This document shows positions 63,275 through 64,000 of a stretch of 64,000 nucleotides of DNA, in pieces (position 1 is the stretch's first letter; each line of letters begins with the position of its first letter). The DNA comes from Vibrio rarus (lineage in GTDB: Bacteria; Pseudomonadota; Gammaproteobacteria; Enterobacterales; Vibrionaceae): contig NZ_AP024900.1 of the NCBI RefSeq assembly GCF_024347075.1, forward strand, positions 496,001-560,000, written 5' to 3'. The notes below the pieces were generated by a model. That model was not told the origin of the DNA and searched no databases. It saw only the letters and a program-made list of their open reading frames with translations. Made by a program: the position numbers and the translations under genes.

Positions 63275-64000
63275 ATGAGCGATTTGAAAACTGCAGCTTT
63301 ACGTGCACTTAAATTAATGGATCTGACCACTCTTAATGATGATGATACCGATCAGAAAGTCATCGATCTTTGCCATGCGGCAAAATCAGCGGTAGGTAAT
63401 ACGGCGGCGGTTTGTATTTACCCTCGCTTTGTTCCAATCGCTAAGAAGACCCTAAGAGAGCAAGGAACAACAGATATCAAAATTGCCACGGTGACTAATT
63501 TCCCTCATGGAAATGATGACATTGATATTGCAGTAGCAGAAACAAAAGCCGCAGTGGCTTATGGGGCTGATGAAGTGGATGTGGTTTTCCCATACCGTGC
63601 TTTGATGGCGGGTAACGCAGAGGTGGGCTTTGAGTTAGTGAAGCAATGTAAAGCGGCATGTGGCGATACTTTACTCAAGGTCATCATTGAAACCGGTGAG
63701 CTAAAAGAAGAAGCTCTGATTAAGCAAGCGTCAGAAATTTGCATTCAAGCTGGGGCAAACTTTATTAAAACCTCAACAGGTAAAGTGCCAGAAAATGCCA
63801 CGCCAGAATACGCTCGAATGATGCTTGAAGTCATTCGCGACATGGGTGTAGCGCAAACCGTTGGGTTTAAACCCGCAGGTGGCGTACGTACTGCTGAAGA
63901 TGCGGCACTTTATTTAGCGATGGCAGATGAGATCTTAGGCGATGCTTGGGCTGATAGCCGTCACTACCGTTTTGGAGCATCAAGCCTACTCACTAATTTA
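63275..64000 (+). CDS. deoC: Deoxyribose-phosphate aldolase DeoC (3' truncated by window)
   Basis: 242 codons are visible and the end lies beyond the window; only about 16 residues should be missing. DeoC splits 2-deoxyribose-5-phosphate into acetaldehyde and glyceraldehyde-3-phosphate. The Schiff-base lysine is Lys165 in FIKTSTGK, and [10 protein letters not shown] carries the second catalytic lysine. ATG at 63275 has GGAGA before it. It probably starts the deoCABD operon, which would continue to the right. Confidence 0.96.
   Translation, partial: MSDLKTAALRALKLMDLTTLNDDDTDQKVIDLCHAAKSAVGNTAAVCIYPRFVPIAKKTLREQGTTDIKIATVTNFPHGNDDIDIAVAETKAAVAYGADEVDVVFPYRALMAGNAEVGFELVKQCKAACGDTLLKVIIETGELKEEALIKQASEICIQAGANFIKTSTGKVPENATPEYARMMLEVIRDMGVAQTVGFKPAGGVRTAEDAALYLAMADEILGDAWADSRHYRFGASSLLTNL

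Overview
The window is chromosomal DNA from a member of the Vibrionaceae (Gammaproteobacteria), most likely Vibrio or a close relative. The evidence is the rRNA operon with a Glu-Lys-Ala-Val tRNA spacer, the nptA-nhaR-hlyU-rpsT-murJ-ribF-ileS-lspA order, a HlyU homologue, an OxyR2-type regulator divergent from prx2, and the nupC-XapX-deoC arrangement. Almost all of it is conserved housekeeping sequence. I see no phage, integron, insertion sequence, CRISPR array, toxin-antitoxin or recognisable defence locus.

Layout. 1-726 is the 3' part of clpB. About 800-7165 is a complete rRNA operon: two promoters, boxA, 16S, four spacer tRNAs, 23S, 5S and tRNA-Asp. It is followed by a tandem-duplicated, decayed tRNA-Asp/terminator tract (7121-7380). 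7641-11776 (minus strand) holds an EamA transporter, a DUF6314 protein, ferredoxin YfhL, the tRNA hydroxylase TrhP and RdgC. 11958-20518 is a phosphate regulon: phoB-phoR-pstS-pstC-pstA-pstB-phoU, with a Pho box in front of phoB. 20671-22384 is prx2/oxyR2. 22509-29401 holds a DUF6482 gene, mutH, an AT-rich spacer with many DnaA-box-like sites, then rppH-ptsP-TauE-like-lgt-thyA. 29514-33354 holds an outer-membrane barrel, nptA, nhaR and hlyU. 33452-40599 holds rpsT and murJ, ribF, ileS, lspA, secG. 40616-50412 is the tRNA-Leu/tRNA-fMet, rimP-nusA-infB-rbfA-truB, rpsO and pnp block. 50532-55520 holds nlpI, ubiV/ubiU opposite ubiT, a yhbS-like gene, holD and rimI. 55770-60204 holds hcp-hcr and prfC. 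60507-64000 holds a TatD-type nuclease, nupC, a XapX protein and the start of deoC.

How the genes work together. PhoB/PhoR sense phosphate through the Pst transporter and PhoU, all encoded together; NptA gives a second, sodium-driven phosphate route. UbiT/U/V make ubiquinone without oxygen, and hcp-hcr, behind a perfect FNR site and a probable NsrR site, fits the same anaerobic/nitrosative theme. Prx2/OxyR2 deals with low peroxide. NupC, XapX and DeoC suggest nucleoside uptake and deoxyribose catabolism.

The observations most worth a second look are: a dispersed intergenic repeat with two long copies and one truncated copy; a 16S rRNA whose helix 10 is about 14 nt longer than in E. coli and capped by a UUCG loop; the DnaA-box-like cluster between mutH and rppH; an altered ABC signature (LAAGQ) in PstB; and the decayed tRNA-Asp tandem repeats. 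I did not find a convincing new multi-gene system.
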